From Shewanella acanthi (GTDB lineage: Bacteria > Pseudomonadota > Gammaproteobacteria > Enterobacterales > Shewanellaceae), in contig NZ_CP080413.1 in NCBI RefSeq assembly GCF_019457475.1, positions 372,001 to 436,000 of the forward strand: 64,000 nucleotides of DNA, written 5' to 3'. Below are positions 1-8,609 of the stretch, one piece after another. A model generated the notes under the pieces. It was given only the letters and a program-made list of their open reading frames with translations, was not told the origin of the DNA and searched no databases. Positions within the stretch are counted from its first letter, which is position 1, and each line of letters starts with the position of its first letter. The translations under genes were made by a program, and so were the position numbers.

Positions 1-291
1 CGGCAGTACTTGCTGTGCTAAGGATTTACTCGACGGGCCAAATTTTTCACAGGCATTGACCACTTGATCGTACACTTCAAAATGACCTTCGGATACATAA
101 TCTACTAACAGATCACAAAAGGATTTTACATTGTCGAAGGTTGGAAGGGACTTTTCTGCCTTAGCGTAAGGAGGTAGTCCAGCAATCTGGCAGTAATGCA
201 CCAGGAGTTTGCGACGATTTTCTAGCCATTGATCTATAAGCTTATTTGAACCGCCCCACTTCTGTTCTGCTTTTTCGAGTTCTCTCAGCAT
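1..291 (-). CDS. rsd: Rsd/AlgQ family anti-sigma-70 regulator (partial, 3' end cut by window edge)
   Basis: Reading leftward from an ATG at 291, 97 codons stay open to the window edge. The product begins MLREL and contains GSNKLIDQWLENRRKLLVHY, then LVDYVSEGHFEVYDQV, which is the conserved N-terminal half of Rsd. Rsd binds sigma-70 and shifts RNA polymerase toward alternative sigma factors in stationary phase; E. coli Rsd is about 158 residues, so roughly 60 are missing. A nearby ATG at 298 is out of frame. A 6-bp hairpin (319-324 with 333-338) lies in the leader, and TATGAT on the minus strand at 379-384 could be its -10. The family assignment is by recognition; the regulation is inferred. 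Confidence 0.88.
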   Translation of the reverse strand, partial: MLRELEKAEQKWGGSNKLIDQWLENRRKLLVHYCQIAGLPPYAKAEKSLPTFDNVKSFCDLLVDYVSEGHFEVYDQVVNACEKFGPSSKSLAQQVLP

Positions 292-423
292 GATGCATTC
301 CATTTAAGTGCCAGGACATCTCTCTACTGTAGGAGAGAAATGGTTAATCGATCAACTGTTTTTATCGGAATTTGAAAGATCATAGCGATGGACAAACCAG
401 TTGTTTTGTATGAGAAATACCGC

Positions 424-461
424 AAAATAAAAAGCCCAACGATAGAAAACTATCGTTGGGC
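424..461 (-). terminator. Intrinsic terminator, minus strand
   Basis: A perfect 12-bp stem (GCCCAACGATAG at 434-445 with its complement at 450-461) and a 4-nt loop are followed on the minus strand by TTTTTATTTT (433-424). The plus-strand side has no comparable T-run. Confidence 0.85.
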
Positions 462-518
462 GAGTATTGTTTACAGCAGGCTCGATGCGACGAGCTTCTT
501 GATTGTTCTTGCTAGCGC
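425..518 (-). ncRNA. Candidate small RNA (or rsd leader attenuator) upstream of rsd
   Basis: The minus strand of the rsd-hemE gap has a promoter-like extended -10 (TGA-TATAAA, 525-530), then about 95 nt ending in a strong intrinsic terminator at 434-461 with a U-rich tail. Inside the predicted RNA, GCTCG and CGAGC (around 483-498) can form a 5-bp hairpin. No gene lies upstream on this strand (hemE is on the plus strand), so the terminator needs another client. The minus frame ending at the TAA near 473 reads like a short protein tail but has an upstream in-frame stop, so a decayed gene is a weaker alternative. I recognise no known sRNA family. Confidence 0.45.
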
Positions 519-524
519 AGACTT

Positions 525-530
525 TTTATA
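525..530 (-). promoter_or_regulatory. Extended -10 for the candidate sRNA
   Basis: TATAAA on the minus strand is preceded by TGA, giving an extended -10. TTGCAC lies 17 bp upstream as a poor -35. The predicted start is near 518. Confidence 0.35.
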
Positions 531-753
531 TCAAAGGGAGCAAGTAGGTGCAACTTTTTTCTGCAACTCTGTGAGATCGGGTTCGATTAATAAACAGTGT
601 GTTATCTGTTTAACATTTCGACACAATGTGCTGAAAGGATGATCAAGGATGGGGATTAGCTCACATTAATTTGCACATGTTGGTTACATTATTCGCGTAA
701 ATGCTAAACTACCGACCCAGCGGATCTCAAATTAAGTCTAGGAATCAAGCCAC

Positions 754-1818
754 ATGGCAGAATTAAAGAATGATCGTTATTTACGCGCCCTACTAAAACA
801 ACCCGTTGATATGACGCCAGTGTGGATGATGCGTCAAGCGGGTCGTTATCTTCCTGAGTATAAAGCGACTCGCGCACAGGCGGGTGATTTCATGTCTTTA
901 TGCAAAAACCATGATCTGGCCTGTGAAGTAACACTGCAACCATTACGTCGTTACGACTTAGACGCTGCGATTCTGTTTTCCGATATTCTAACCGTTCCAG
1001 ATGCAATGGGTTTAGGTCTCTACTTCGAGACGGGAGAAGGCCCACGTTTTGAGCGCCCAACAGACACTATCGATGCGATCAAAAAGCTAGCCATCCCCGA
1101 TCCTGAAGATGATCTGGGTTATGTGATGAAAGCGGTTAGCACCATTCGCCGTGAACTTAACGGCCAAGTACCATTAATCGGTTTCTCTGGTTCCCCTTGG
1201 ACACTGGCTACTTATATGGTTGAAGGTGGCTCAAGCAAAACCTTCGAAAAAATTAAAAAGATGGCCTACGCAGAACCTGCCGCTCTGCACATGCTCTTAG
1301 ACAAGTTAGCTGATTCTGTAACCTTATACTTGAACGCTCAAGTTGCTAACGGCGCGCAATCGCTGATGATTTTCGACTCTTGGGGCGGCGCGTTATCACA
1401 CACCGCTTACCGCGAGTTTTCACTGCGTTATATGCAGAAGATTGTTGATGGTTTGACGCGTTTTGCCGATGGCCGCCAAGTGCCTGTGACCTTATTTACT
1501 AAGGGCGGCGGTTTATGGTTAGAAGCCATGGCTGAAACGGGCTGTGATGCTTTAGGTTTAGACTGGACTGTGGATATCGCCGATGCCCGTCGTCGTGTAG
1601 GCCATAAAGTGGCTCTGCAGGGCAACATGGACCCATCAATGTTATATGCACCAATTCCACGTATCGAAGAAGAAGTGAGCCAAATTCTAGCGGGTTACGG
1701 TGAAGGTACTGGTCATGTATTTAACTTAGGTCACGGTATTCACCAACATGTTGACCCTGAGCATGCAGGCGCCTTTATCAAAGCCGTTCACGCTCAATCT
1801 AAGCAATACCACAAATAA
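754..1818 (+). CDS. hemE: Uroporphyrinogen decarboxylase
   Basis: This cytosolic heme enzyme converts uroporphyrinogen III to coproporphyrinogen III by removing four acetate carboxyls. The 354-residue length matches the family. Both signatures are visible: [10 protein letters not shown] at residues 23-32 and [17 protein letters not shown] from about residue 143. The ATG at 754 follows an AGGA ribosome site. A possible extended -10 (TGC-TAAACT, 702-710) lies upstream with a weak -35. The gene stands alone, with an intrinsic terminator directly after it. Confidence 0.98.
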   Translation: MAELKNDRYLRALLKQPVDMTPVWMMRQAGRYLPEYKATRAQAGDFMSLCKNHDLACEVTLQPLRRYDLDAAILFSDILTVPDAMGLGLYFETGEGPRFERPTDTIDAIKKLAIPDPEDDLGYVMKAVSTIRRELNGQVPLIGFSGSPWTLATYMVEGGSSKTFEKIKKMAYAEPAALHMLLDKLADSVTLYLNAQVANGAQSLMIFDSWGGALSHTAYREFSLRYMQKIVDGLTRFADGRQVPVTLFTKGGGLWLEAMAETGCDALGLDWTVDIADARRRVGHKVALQGNMDPSMLYAPIPRIEEEVSQILAGYGEGTGHVFNLGHGIHQHVDPEHAGAFIKAVHAQSKQYHK

Positions 1819-1840
1819 TATTGTTGAAGATTAAAACTAG

Positions 1841-1863
1841 CGGACCTTAGGGTCCGTTTTTTT
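1841..1863 (+). terminator. hemE intrinsic terminator
   Basis: CGGACC (1841-1846), loop TTAG and GGTCCG (1851-1856) are followed by seven T. Confidence 0.9.
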
Positions 1864-2207
1864 ATGCCTAAAAGATGGGGCGCTGGTGGTCACAATTTCA
1901 TACATCAATGATACGAAATGTTACATATAAAGCATTGTTTTAATCAAAATGATTAAATGTATTCAAATTGTTTCGGTCAATGCTTGTTGGTTATGGTATT
2001 GATAAATATGCCACTTTTTTAATTTAATTTACTTTTTACTGAGTTAAATCAAAAGTGTTTTAAGTAAATGGCGGCATGCTATTGCCTGCTTTTGCAACGA
2101 ACAGTCGTCATTGAGATTTCATCACCATGGCAAATACGATATTTTGCGTGACGATAACAGGCTGATTAAAAGCCCATAACGATTGAACGATAGAACCGTG
2201 GTGCAAG
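1864..2207. other. AT-rich intergenic region, no gene seen
   Basis: This 344-bp stretch between hemE and the GGDEF/EAL gene is very AT-rich, especially 1910-2070. It has stops in all frames and no convincing hairpin. It probably holds the promoter of the downstream gene, but no clear -35/-10 pair could be assigned. Confidence 0.5.
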
Positions 2208-4247
2208 ATGCGCATAGGCAACAAAATATTAATATTTATGGCAGGATTTTGTTTACCTGCATTAGTGCTTGTATTCTTGAGCCTGAGTTATAGGTTCGGC
2301 CCAGATTATTTTTCCCTGCCTTTTGTTGAGCAGTCTCTTACGCTATTGGCAGTAGACCGCAGCGTTATGGCCGCTTCTTTGATGCTTTTAGCATTATTGT
2401 TTTTGACCTTCGGTTATATTCGCCTTCGTATTCGATTGCTCTCTCCGCTCCATGGCTTGATGAAGCAATTATCGCTGATAGATCCCTTTGCCAGTGTTTA
2501 TCGCCCCGTTAGCGGAGAAGGGCATCAAACCCTAGAGGTGCTCGCATCGAGTGTGAATGCCTTACTTGCCCAAGTTTACCAACAAAAAGAACGTAGTAAG
2601 ACAACCTTAGAGGCTATTGCCGAGGCGGTTATCCTCACCGATCTTAATGCCAACGTGCTTTATATGAATTCGAGAGCCGCAATCCTGCTAAACGTGGATG
2701 TGGATAGCGCCGAAGGTCAAACATTGGCGGGGCTAATTAAGGCCGGTGAACAGCTGAATCAAGCAGTGTTTGAAAGTATTGCCAATGGGGGCAGTGCGCC
2801 TAGTGTCACCAGTGTAAAAATGTTGCTGGGTTCTTGGCGCATTCTGGAGCGCAGTATCAGTAATGTGTTTAATCATCAGGGAGCCATTGTTGGCACAGTG
2901 CTGGTGCTAAGGGATATTACAGAGCAGGAGTTGCTGAAATTCAAACTGCAAAAAAGGGCGAATTTCGATGGCATTACTGGGTTACTAAACCGCCAAGCCT
3001 TCGATGAGCAGCTCGAGGGCTTTGTTAGCACATCCTCCAATATCGCCATGTGTTATCTGGATCTTGAGCAATTTAAATTGATTAATGACAGTTGCGGCCA
3101 TGGGGCAGGGGATCGCATGTTGTCTTTGGTTGCTAAGGCTATCCAAAGCTTATTGACGGACAATGAGCTGTTAGCCCGATTAGGTGGGGATGAATTTGGT
3201 ATCGTCATCCGTAATCGCAGTGCCGTTTCTGTGGTCAAGTTACTCAAGCAAATTATCGTCAATGTCGGCAAGCAAGTTTTAGTTGATGATGATTGCAGCT
3301 ATAGGGTTGGGGTGAGTGTAGGTGTGGCCTTTAATCATGGTGCAGTTGTTGATGCGCAAGAATTACTTAAAGACGCGGATATTGCCTGTATTGCGGCAAA
3401 GGCTAAGGGCGCAAATCAAATCCATATCTATGACGATAAAAATAAAGAACTGAATTACCAACGTAATGCCCCTAAATGGGCTGTACGTATTGCTAAGGCA
3501 ATTGAAGAAAACGAACTGCTGCTCTATTACCAACCGATAAGAGGACTAGGTCGAAGCGGGTTACGCCAACGGATGGAGATTCTGCTCAGGATCCAGGAGC
3601 CCTGTGGCCGTATCTTACCTCCTGCGCAATTTATTGCGGCGGCGGAGCGCTTTAAATTGATGCCAGATATCGACAAAGAAGTTATCCGTAAGACGTTCTT
3701 TTGGCTTTCTTTACATCCCCATTTATGGGCGGATCACTGTATTTCGATCAATTTATCTGGCAACAGTTTAGGTGCCGATGGAATGTTGGAATATATCGCG
3801 ACTCAGCAGCATATCTTTGATATTCCGAGCCAATGTATCTGCTTTGAAATTACCGAGACCACGGCAATCCAGAATCGCCAACGTGGTCTAGAAATGCTCA
3901 AGCAACTCCGTAAGTTAGGTTTTTCTTTTGCCCTAGATGACTTCGGTAGTGGCTTAGCATCATATGGGTATCTTCGAGAATTGCCCGTCGACTATGTGAA
4001 GATCGATGGCTGCTTCGTGAAAAACCTTGCCGTTAATGCCAAGGACTACGCGATTGTGAAGTCGATTCAGGACGTTTGCCGTGTGATGGGTATTGAAACC
4101 GTGGCCGAATTTGTTGAAAACCAAGAGACCATAGAGAGGTTACAAATCCTTGGGATTAATTATGCCCAAGGCTATGCCATAGGTCGCCCGCAACCCTTAG
4201 CACATTACAGCAAGTTGGTCGAAGAACGCCAAATACAGCGCGCATAA
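2208..4247 (+). CDS. Membrane GGDEF-EAL c-di-GMP protein with PAS domain
   Basis: This 679-residue inner-membrane protein combines diguanylate cyclase and c-di-GMP phosphodiesterase modules. Two membrane segments (about residues 8-30 and 54-75) flank a short periplasmic loop; a PAS-like domain follows at about 130-240. The GGDEF motif is intact at about 326-330, but the RxxD inhibitory site is absent. In the EAL domain the first motif reads MEILLR, keeping the key Glu; NLSGNSLG, FEITET, DDFGSG, VKIDG and AQGYAIGRP are also present, so both activities could be retained. The ATG at 2208 has no clear Shine-Dalgarno. It appears to be a single gene, and which activity dominates cannot be told from sequence. 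Confidence 0.93.
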   Translation: MRIGNKILIFMAGFCLPALVLVFLSLSYRFGPDYFSLPFVEQSLTLLAVDRSVMAASLMLLALLFLTFGYIRLRIRLLSPLHGLMKQLSLIDPFASVYRPVSGEGHQTLEVLASSVNALLAQVYQQKERSKTTLEAIAEAVILTDLNANVLYMNSRAAILLNVDVDSAEGQTLAGLIKAGEQLNQAVFESIANGGSAPSVTSVKMLLGSWRILERSISNVFNHQGAIVGTVLVLRDITEQELLKFKLQKRANFDGITGLLNRQAFDEQLEGFVSTSSNIAMCYLDLEQFKLINDSCGHGAGDRMLSLVAKAIQSLLTDNELLARLGGDEFGIVIRNRSAVSVVKLLKQIIVNVGKQVLVDDDCSYRVGVSVGVAFNHGAVVDAQELLKDADIACIAAKAKGANQIHIYDDKNKELNYQRNAPKWAVRIAKAIEENELLLYYQPIRGLGRSGLRQRMEILLRIQEPCGRILPPAQFIAAAERFKLMPDIDKEVIRKTFFWLSLHPHLWADHCISINLSGNSLGADGMLEYIATQQHIFDIPSQCICFEITETTAIQNRQRGLEMLKQLRKLGFSFALDDFGSGLASYGYLRELPVDYVKIDGCFVKNLAVNAKDYAIVKSIQDVCRVMGIETVAEFVENQETIERLQILGINYAQGYAIGRPQPLAHYSKLVEERQIQRA

Positions 4248-4277
4248 GTGATTGCGCTTTAAAGATGATTATGACAA

Positions 4278-4310
4278 GTTACCACAAAGTTGAATTAACA
4301 CGGTGGTAAC
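4278..4310. promoter_or_regulatory. 8-bp inverted repeat covering the SDR ribosome site
   Basis: GTTACCAC (4278-4285) and GTGGTAAC (4303-4310) are perfect complements separated by 17 nt. The right arm ends 6 nt before the ATG at 4317 and contains the only G-rich ribosome-site-like sequence. It could be an operator or a hairpin masking the ribosome site. Confidence 0.4.
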
Positions 4311-4316
4311 AAGTAA

Positions 4317-5126
4317 ATGCTTATGGATGGTCTTACTGGCAAAGTGGTCATAGTGACAGGTGCTTCGGAGGGGATTGGTCGTGCACTTGCACTCGCTCTG
4401 TCAAAGGTCGGTTGTAAATTGGTGCTCAGTGCCCGCAATGAAACCAGGCTCGCTTCACTGGCACTCGAAATCGCCAATCATGGCCCTGCGCCCTTCGTCT
4501 TTGCCGCAGATGTGGGCGTGCCCGCAGAATGCGAAGCCTTAGTCAAAGCTGCGGTTGCGCACTATGGCAAGCTGGATATTTTAGTGAATAACGCCGGCAT
4601 GACCATGTGGTCGCGTTTCGATCAGTTATCCCAGTTGTCTATTCTCGATGACATTATGCGGGTCAATTACTTAGGCCCAGCTTATTTAACCCACGCAGCT
4701 CTTCCGCATCTTAAACAAACCCAGGGGCAGGTTGTTGCGGTCGCTTCGGTTGCCGGTCTTACCGGTGTGCCAGCGCGAAGCGGTTATGCAGCCTCTAAAC
4801 ATGCGCTTATTGGCTTCTTCGATTCGCTACGTATTGAGCTTGCAGACGATGATGTGGCTGTTACTGTCATTTGCCCCGACTTTGTCGTCACGCAAACTCA
4901 CAAGCGCGCCCTCGATGGCAATGGCAAACCGTTGGGGGAAACGCCGATGAAGGAATCGAAAATTCAAACGGCTGAGCAGTGCGCCGAGATGATGTTACCC
5001 GTGATTGCTCGCCGTGGACGGCAGTTAATTATTTCAATGCGTGGTAAAATGGCTCGCTGGATTAAACTGATTGCGCCGGGACTTATCGATAAAATTGCCC
5101 GTAAAGCAATTGCCTCAGGGCATTAA
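4317..5126 (+). CDS. Short-chain dehydrogenase/reductase (SDR)
   Basis: This 269-residue classical SDR is a cytoplasmic NAD(P)-dependent oxidoreductase of unknown substrate. The cofactor-binding TGASEGIG is at residues 14-21, NNAG at 91-94, the catalytic Ser near 144 and YxxxK at Y157/K161. The C-terminus (VIARRGRQLI, then a basic amphipathic stretch) resembles SDRs annotated as lipid or steroid dehydrogenases, but that is only an impression. The start could be 4317 or the in-frame ATG at 4323; neither has a strong ribosome site. It is followed by a terminator shared with the convergent protease gene. Confidence 0.9.
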   Translation: MLMDGLTGKVVIVTGASEGIGRALALALSKVGCKLVLSARNETRLASLALEIANHGPAPFVFAADVGVPAECEALVKAAVAHYGKLDILVNNAGMTMWSRFDQLSQLSILDDIMRVNYLGPAYLTHAALPHLKQTQGQVVAVASVAGLTGVPARSGYAASKHALIGFFDSLRIELADDDVAVTVICPDFVVTQTHKRALDGNGKPLGETPMKESKIQTAEQCAEMMLPVIARRGRQLIISMRGKMARWIKLIAPGLIDKIARKAIASGH

Positions 5127-5149
5127 TTATTGGCCTTTTGCTTGATAAC

Positions 5150-5176
5150 AATAAACCTCGCATGGCGAGGTTTATT
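5150..5176. terminator. Bidirectional terminator
   Basis: AATAAACCTCGC (5150-5161), loop ATG and its exact complement (5165-5176) have A/T-rich flanks on both sides. It lies between convergent genes. Confidence 0.88.
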
Positions 5177-5231
5177 TTTGGGAAGCTACTAAATTTCAGT
5201 GGTTTAGGTATTAAGCATGAGCACTCATGTT

Positions 5232-8200
5232 TTAAGGCTTAGTACATTGTGTCGGCGAGCCTGAATTTTTCCACAGCGTTGTGCCATCGGTGAGTGACAT
5301 AGGAATAAAATTCAGCCCTTGACTCATATTGGCGGGTGGCAGGTCAGTTTCCAATTCATACATACCCATAGGGACAGTGCCAAGGTCGGCATTGGCGGCC
5401 ACTTGCGTTGCCGCGAGGCTTGAATAACGCAGACCCAGCATATCGAAATGGCTGCGCCAATCGCGCCCAGTTAATTTGCTTAAGGACACCAGCATAAAGT
5501 CGTTGCCGGGAATATCCTTCACGCTCTTGCCACCATAGACACTGCCGCCGCTATAGGGGAAAAGCCCAAATCCTAAATTGACGCGATTGGCTTCCCAGTC
5601 ATTGGCATTATTGGCGTATTTACCAAAGATACGGCTGTGTTGGTACAGCAGGGTAAACAGGTTAAAGCCGTTATTGAGCACTGTGCCATTGGCCATGGTC
5701 ATGCCATGGGCTTTGAGCGCCATTTGGATATAAAAGGCCATGCGAAAGCCGTTGTGCGCCGCGTAGCTATTATTCGCCCACGGCGCTGTGTATCTGTCCG
5801 TCCCCGTATCGATCACTTTGCAGTTAGCGTTAAAGACGATGCGATTACCATTACTGTCCTTCGTCGCTGCCGCATCGGACATGAAGACATAGAAAAGATC
5901 CTTATGATTCATATGGCTATCTTTGATGATGTCTTCACCTTTATTGCGCAGATAATGGGTTTTCCACAGCACTACATAGGGGAAAATATTGTTGGAGTTT
6001 TCCCCCGCGCGGCTGCTGTAACTCGCCCAGTTATCGATATTTTCCGCCCCTGCGTATTGCACGTTGAGGCGGTTGGTTTGCAGGTTGTGGCCAAGCTCGT
6101 GGTTATCGCCCCAACCCGTTGGTGAAATATTCCAAGCCGCATCCCAGGGATTACCACTACAACCTGAGCCGCAGTGGGCATTTTGGTCATAGTTTGCATG
6201 TTGGATGATACTGCGGGTGTGCAAATTGGCATCGGTGCAGTCATCACCAAATAGCCCCTTACAAATGGCTAATACATCGCTGGGTAGAGACTCGTTTAAT
6301 GTCTTACCTTGCACTTTAAGCCCCGCCAGCGTGTACACGCTATTGATATGATCATCGACAATGCTCGTCAGCAAGGCGTCCACATCTGGAATGTTACCGC
6401 CAATCGCATTCATAAACCGATCGCGACGCAGGTGCTGCTCCGCGCCGTCGGTGCGTAGATCTACATGGGGCAACTCAGTATTTTGAATGCGATCATTAAA
6501 GTTGCTGATCTGAACAGTGTCGGTGAAATCCATGATGGTGGGGTGCTTCGCCACATTTTCGGCATTAACCTCGACACTTAAGTCGCTGCCAGTTATGTAG
6601 AAATAAATAGGGCCACCATAGGGCGTCGAAAATTCGATGCTTTCATCCGCATTGAGCTTAAGGCGCTGCTGGGCGAGCTCAAGCGGAGCGCGGTAAACCT
6701 TTTGCTCATAGGCGCGATTAGTATTGCGTCTATGGTAATTGAGTTTGATTTCAACGCTGGCGCTATTGCTATCCACACGACTTAGCTTAATTGGCGTGCC
6801 AGGCAGGGCATACCAACCCGTCGTCGTCCACTGGCCTGTGTAAGGCACGCTTATGGTTTTACGTTCCGATTCTGTGGCTGGGTAGGTGTAATTAGCCGAG
6901 GTGCCCTTAGTTAAGTTGCTCTTATCGGTAACAAACTCCCCCAAATCAGCCTGCGCTGGGTTTAAGCTGCGGGCATAGCTTATCACCCAGTCGGCAAATA
7001 GCGCCTGTTGCCACTGACTTTGTTCGGTATAGGCGATGGGGTAATCGATGTCGCCGCGGTATTTATCTGCGAGTAACAGTCCGGCCTTCATCAACGGGAA
7101 GCTCGCGCCCTTAAAGATGTCGAGATGGTTGTTATCTATGCTGATGGCGTTAGTGCGATACCAATCTGCACCCACTTTAAAGGCATCGACAAAGGCTGGG
7201 CTAGTGCAACTTAAGTAATTGCCCGTACAGTCATCTAACACTGCCGTATTGAATGTTTGATTGCGAAGCTGGGTGAGCAATTCACTCACCTTCAGTAGTG
7301 ATTGATCCTGGGCGAGAATATCATCCAAGCTCAGATCGCTCGCCTTCAGTTTGCTCCAGTAGTTCCCTGCGGTAGAAAGTCCCATCTCAAGGTAGAGAGG
7401 CGCTAACATCTCGCTTTGGTTGCGGGAATAGTTCGATAACAGTATCGGAATACCTGCAGTTTTGGCTTTTTCTACTGCCGCCTTAATGCCTGCATAACCT
7501 AGGGATGCTCGGTCGATGTCGCTTAGTACAATCAAATCCGGCTTAAAGTTGTCGATACAGGTCGACAGCTCGGCATAGTCACAGCTGTTAGCGGTATTAA
7601 TGCTATGGGCGTTAGGGTAATGATTGCTTAGCCAATTGCGAATGGCTTCGTTATGGGGAAAATACTGACTGTCGGCGCGGCTTGGCATTTGCGCGGTAAC
7701 AATCGAGAAGCCATCGATGCGATCTTTGCCCTGGGTTAGCCAGCCAATGAGATTGCTGAGCAGGGTTTCGGTTTGCTTAGAGATATTTACCGAGAACAGG
7801 TTCGCTGCCATGGCGCCATAGCGCAGGTTTTGCTGTTCACTCACCATCACTAAGCCATTAACGGCGGGATTGCCACTGCCGTCGACATTTGATGGTAGCA
7901 GGGTAAAGGTGTTCTCCGGCATAAAGCTTGAGAAGGTGATAGAGTCATGGCTGGGATCCCAGCTAATGGTCGAGCCAACGCCTTGGAACAGGGCGCTGAC
8001 GAGTGTATGTCGCTCAGTATCAATCTGGCTTAGCTGTGCATGGCTAAAATCAATAAGCTCTTCGGCGCTAGCAAGTTGGTGATCCTGATGCTTTATGGCA
8101 TTTTCGGCATTGGTGATAAACACGGCCGCAATGTTGCAATCGCCTGACATCGCTGCCGTGGTGTAGGTCGCACCATTGAGTGTGCCATTACAGCCCGAGA

Positions 8201-8438
8201 TACTGTCGAGTACATAGCCACTTTCGGGTTTAATGGTAAATTGCGCGCTTTTGCCCGCATCCACGCGTTGACTGCTCGGGCTTAAGGCGCCGCCTAAGCT
8301 TGTTGCACTGCTAGCAGTGTATTGGCTGACAACGGGCGGTTGAATGGGTTTTTCTGGTGTTGTTGGCCCTGCATCCTCAGAGCCGCCACAACCTGCAAGT
8401 AATAATGCGGTTGTGATTGAGACGAATCTCATTCCCAT
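5232..8438 (-). CDS. ImpA/M60-like metalloprotease, lipoprotein
   Basis: This 1068-residue protein is probably exported: the N-terminus ends in LLLAGCGG, a lipobox with Cys at about residue 17, followed by a Pro-rich linker. An InlB-type beta repeat (SGYVLDSISGCNGTL...) spans about 60-110. A long middle region resembles the ImpA N-terminal region. The zinc site HELGH is at about 780-784, within NHELGHNLQTNRLN, as in M60-type peptidases that cut mucin-like glycoproteins. The start follows AAGGA at good spacing. It is a lone minus-strand gene between terminators. Protease class is fairly secure; substrate and closeness to Pseudomonas ImpA are inference. Confidence 0.85.
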   Translation of the reverse strand: MGMRFVSITTALLLAGCGGSEDAGPTTPEKPIQPPVVSQYTASSATSLGGALSPSSQRVDAGKSAQFTIKPESGYVLDSISGCNGTLNGATYTTAAMSGDCNIAAVFITNAENAIKHQDHQLASAEELIDFSHAQLSQIDTERHTLVSALFQGVGSTISWDPSHDSITFSSFMPENTFTLLPSNVDGSGNPAVNGLVMVSEQQNLRYGAMAANLFSVNISKQTETLLSNLIGWLTQGKDRIDGFSIVTAQMPSRADSQYFPHNEAIRNWLSNHYPNAHSINTANSCDYAELSTCIDNFKPDLIVLSDIDRASLGYAGIKAAVEKAKTAGIPILLSNYSRNQSEMLAPLYLEMGLSTAGNYWSKLKASDLSLDDILAQDQSLLKVSELLTQLRNQTFNTAVLDDCTGNYLSCTSPAFVDAFKVGADWYRTNAISIDNNHLDIFKGASFPLMKAGLLLADKYRGDIDYPIAYTEQSQWQQALFADWVISYARSLNPAQADLGEFVTDKSNLTKGTSANYTYPATESERKTISVPYTGQWTTTGWYALPGTPIKLSRVDSNSASVEIKLNYHRRNTNRAYEQKVYRAPLELAQQRLKLNADESIEFSTPYGGPIYFYITGSDLSVEVNAENVAKHPTIMDFTDTVQISNFNDRIQNTELPHVDLRTDGAEQHLRRDRFMNAIGGNIPDVDALLTSIVDDHINSVYTLAGLKVQGKTLNESLPSDVLAICKGLFGDDCTDANLHTRSIIQHANYDQNAHCGSGCSGNPWDAAWNISPTGWGDNHELGHNLQTNRLNVQYAGAENIDNWASYSSRAGENSNNIFPYVVLWKTHYLRNKGEDIIKDSHMNHKDLFYVFMSDAAATKDSNGNRIVFNANCKVIDTGTDRYTAPWANNSYAAHNGFRMAFYIQMALKAHGMTMANGTVLNNGFNLFTLLYQHSRIFGKYANNANDWEANRVNLGFGLFPYSGGSVYGGKSVKDIPGNDFMLVSLSKLTGRDWRSHFDMLGLRYSSLAATQVAANADLGTVPMGMYELETDLPPANMSQGLNFIPMSLTDGTTLWKNSGSPTQCTKP

Positions 8439-8543
8439 AGAGAGTCCTTATTTCGTTGGGATATTCGCGTGCTATTGTAGCGAACTAAGGTAGTTTAAAG
8501 TAGGTCTTACAATGTTAAATCCCTTATTATTCATTAACTTAAT

Positions 8544-8559
8544 TTTGACGTTCGTCAAA
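8544..8559. promoter_or_regulatory. Small palindrome upstream of the M60-like protease
   Basis: TTTGAC, GTTC, GTCAAA forms a 6-bp inverted repeat about 105 bp upstream of the protease start. It has no T-run, so it is more likely a protein site than a terminator; no regulator is identified. Confidence 0.25.
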
Positions 8560-8568
8560 TTTAAGGCA

Positions 8569-8598
8569 TAAAAAAACCGGCGTTCGCCGGTCTTTTTT
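8569..8598. terminator. purHD operon terminator (bidirectional form)
   Basis: ACCGGC (8576-8581), loop GTTC and GCCGGT (8586-8591) have seven A on the left and a T-run on the right. It terminates minus-strand transcription from purD. Confidence 0.88.
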
Positions 8599-8609
8599 AA
8601 CGAATAGAC

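Noticed and set aside
388..642. 84-codon plus-strand ORF in the rsd-hemE gap
   Set aside because: It runs straight through the 12-bp terminator hairpin, has no ribosome site and does not resemble a known protein.
5637..6125. 162-codon ORF antisense to the M60-like protease
   Set aside because: It overlaps the HELGH coding region in a shadow frame and is low in protein-like features.
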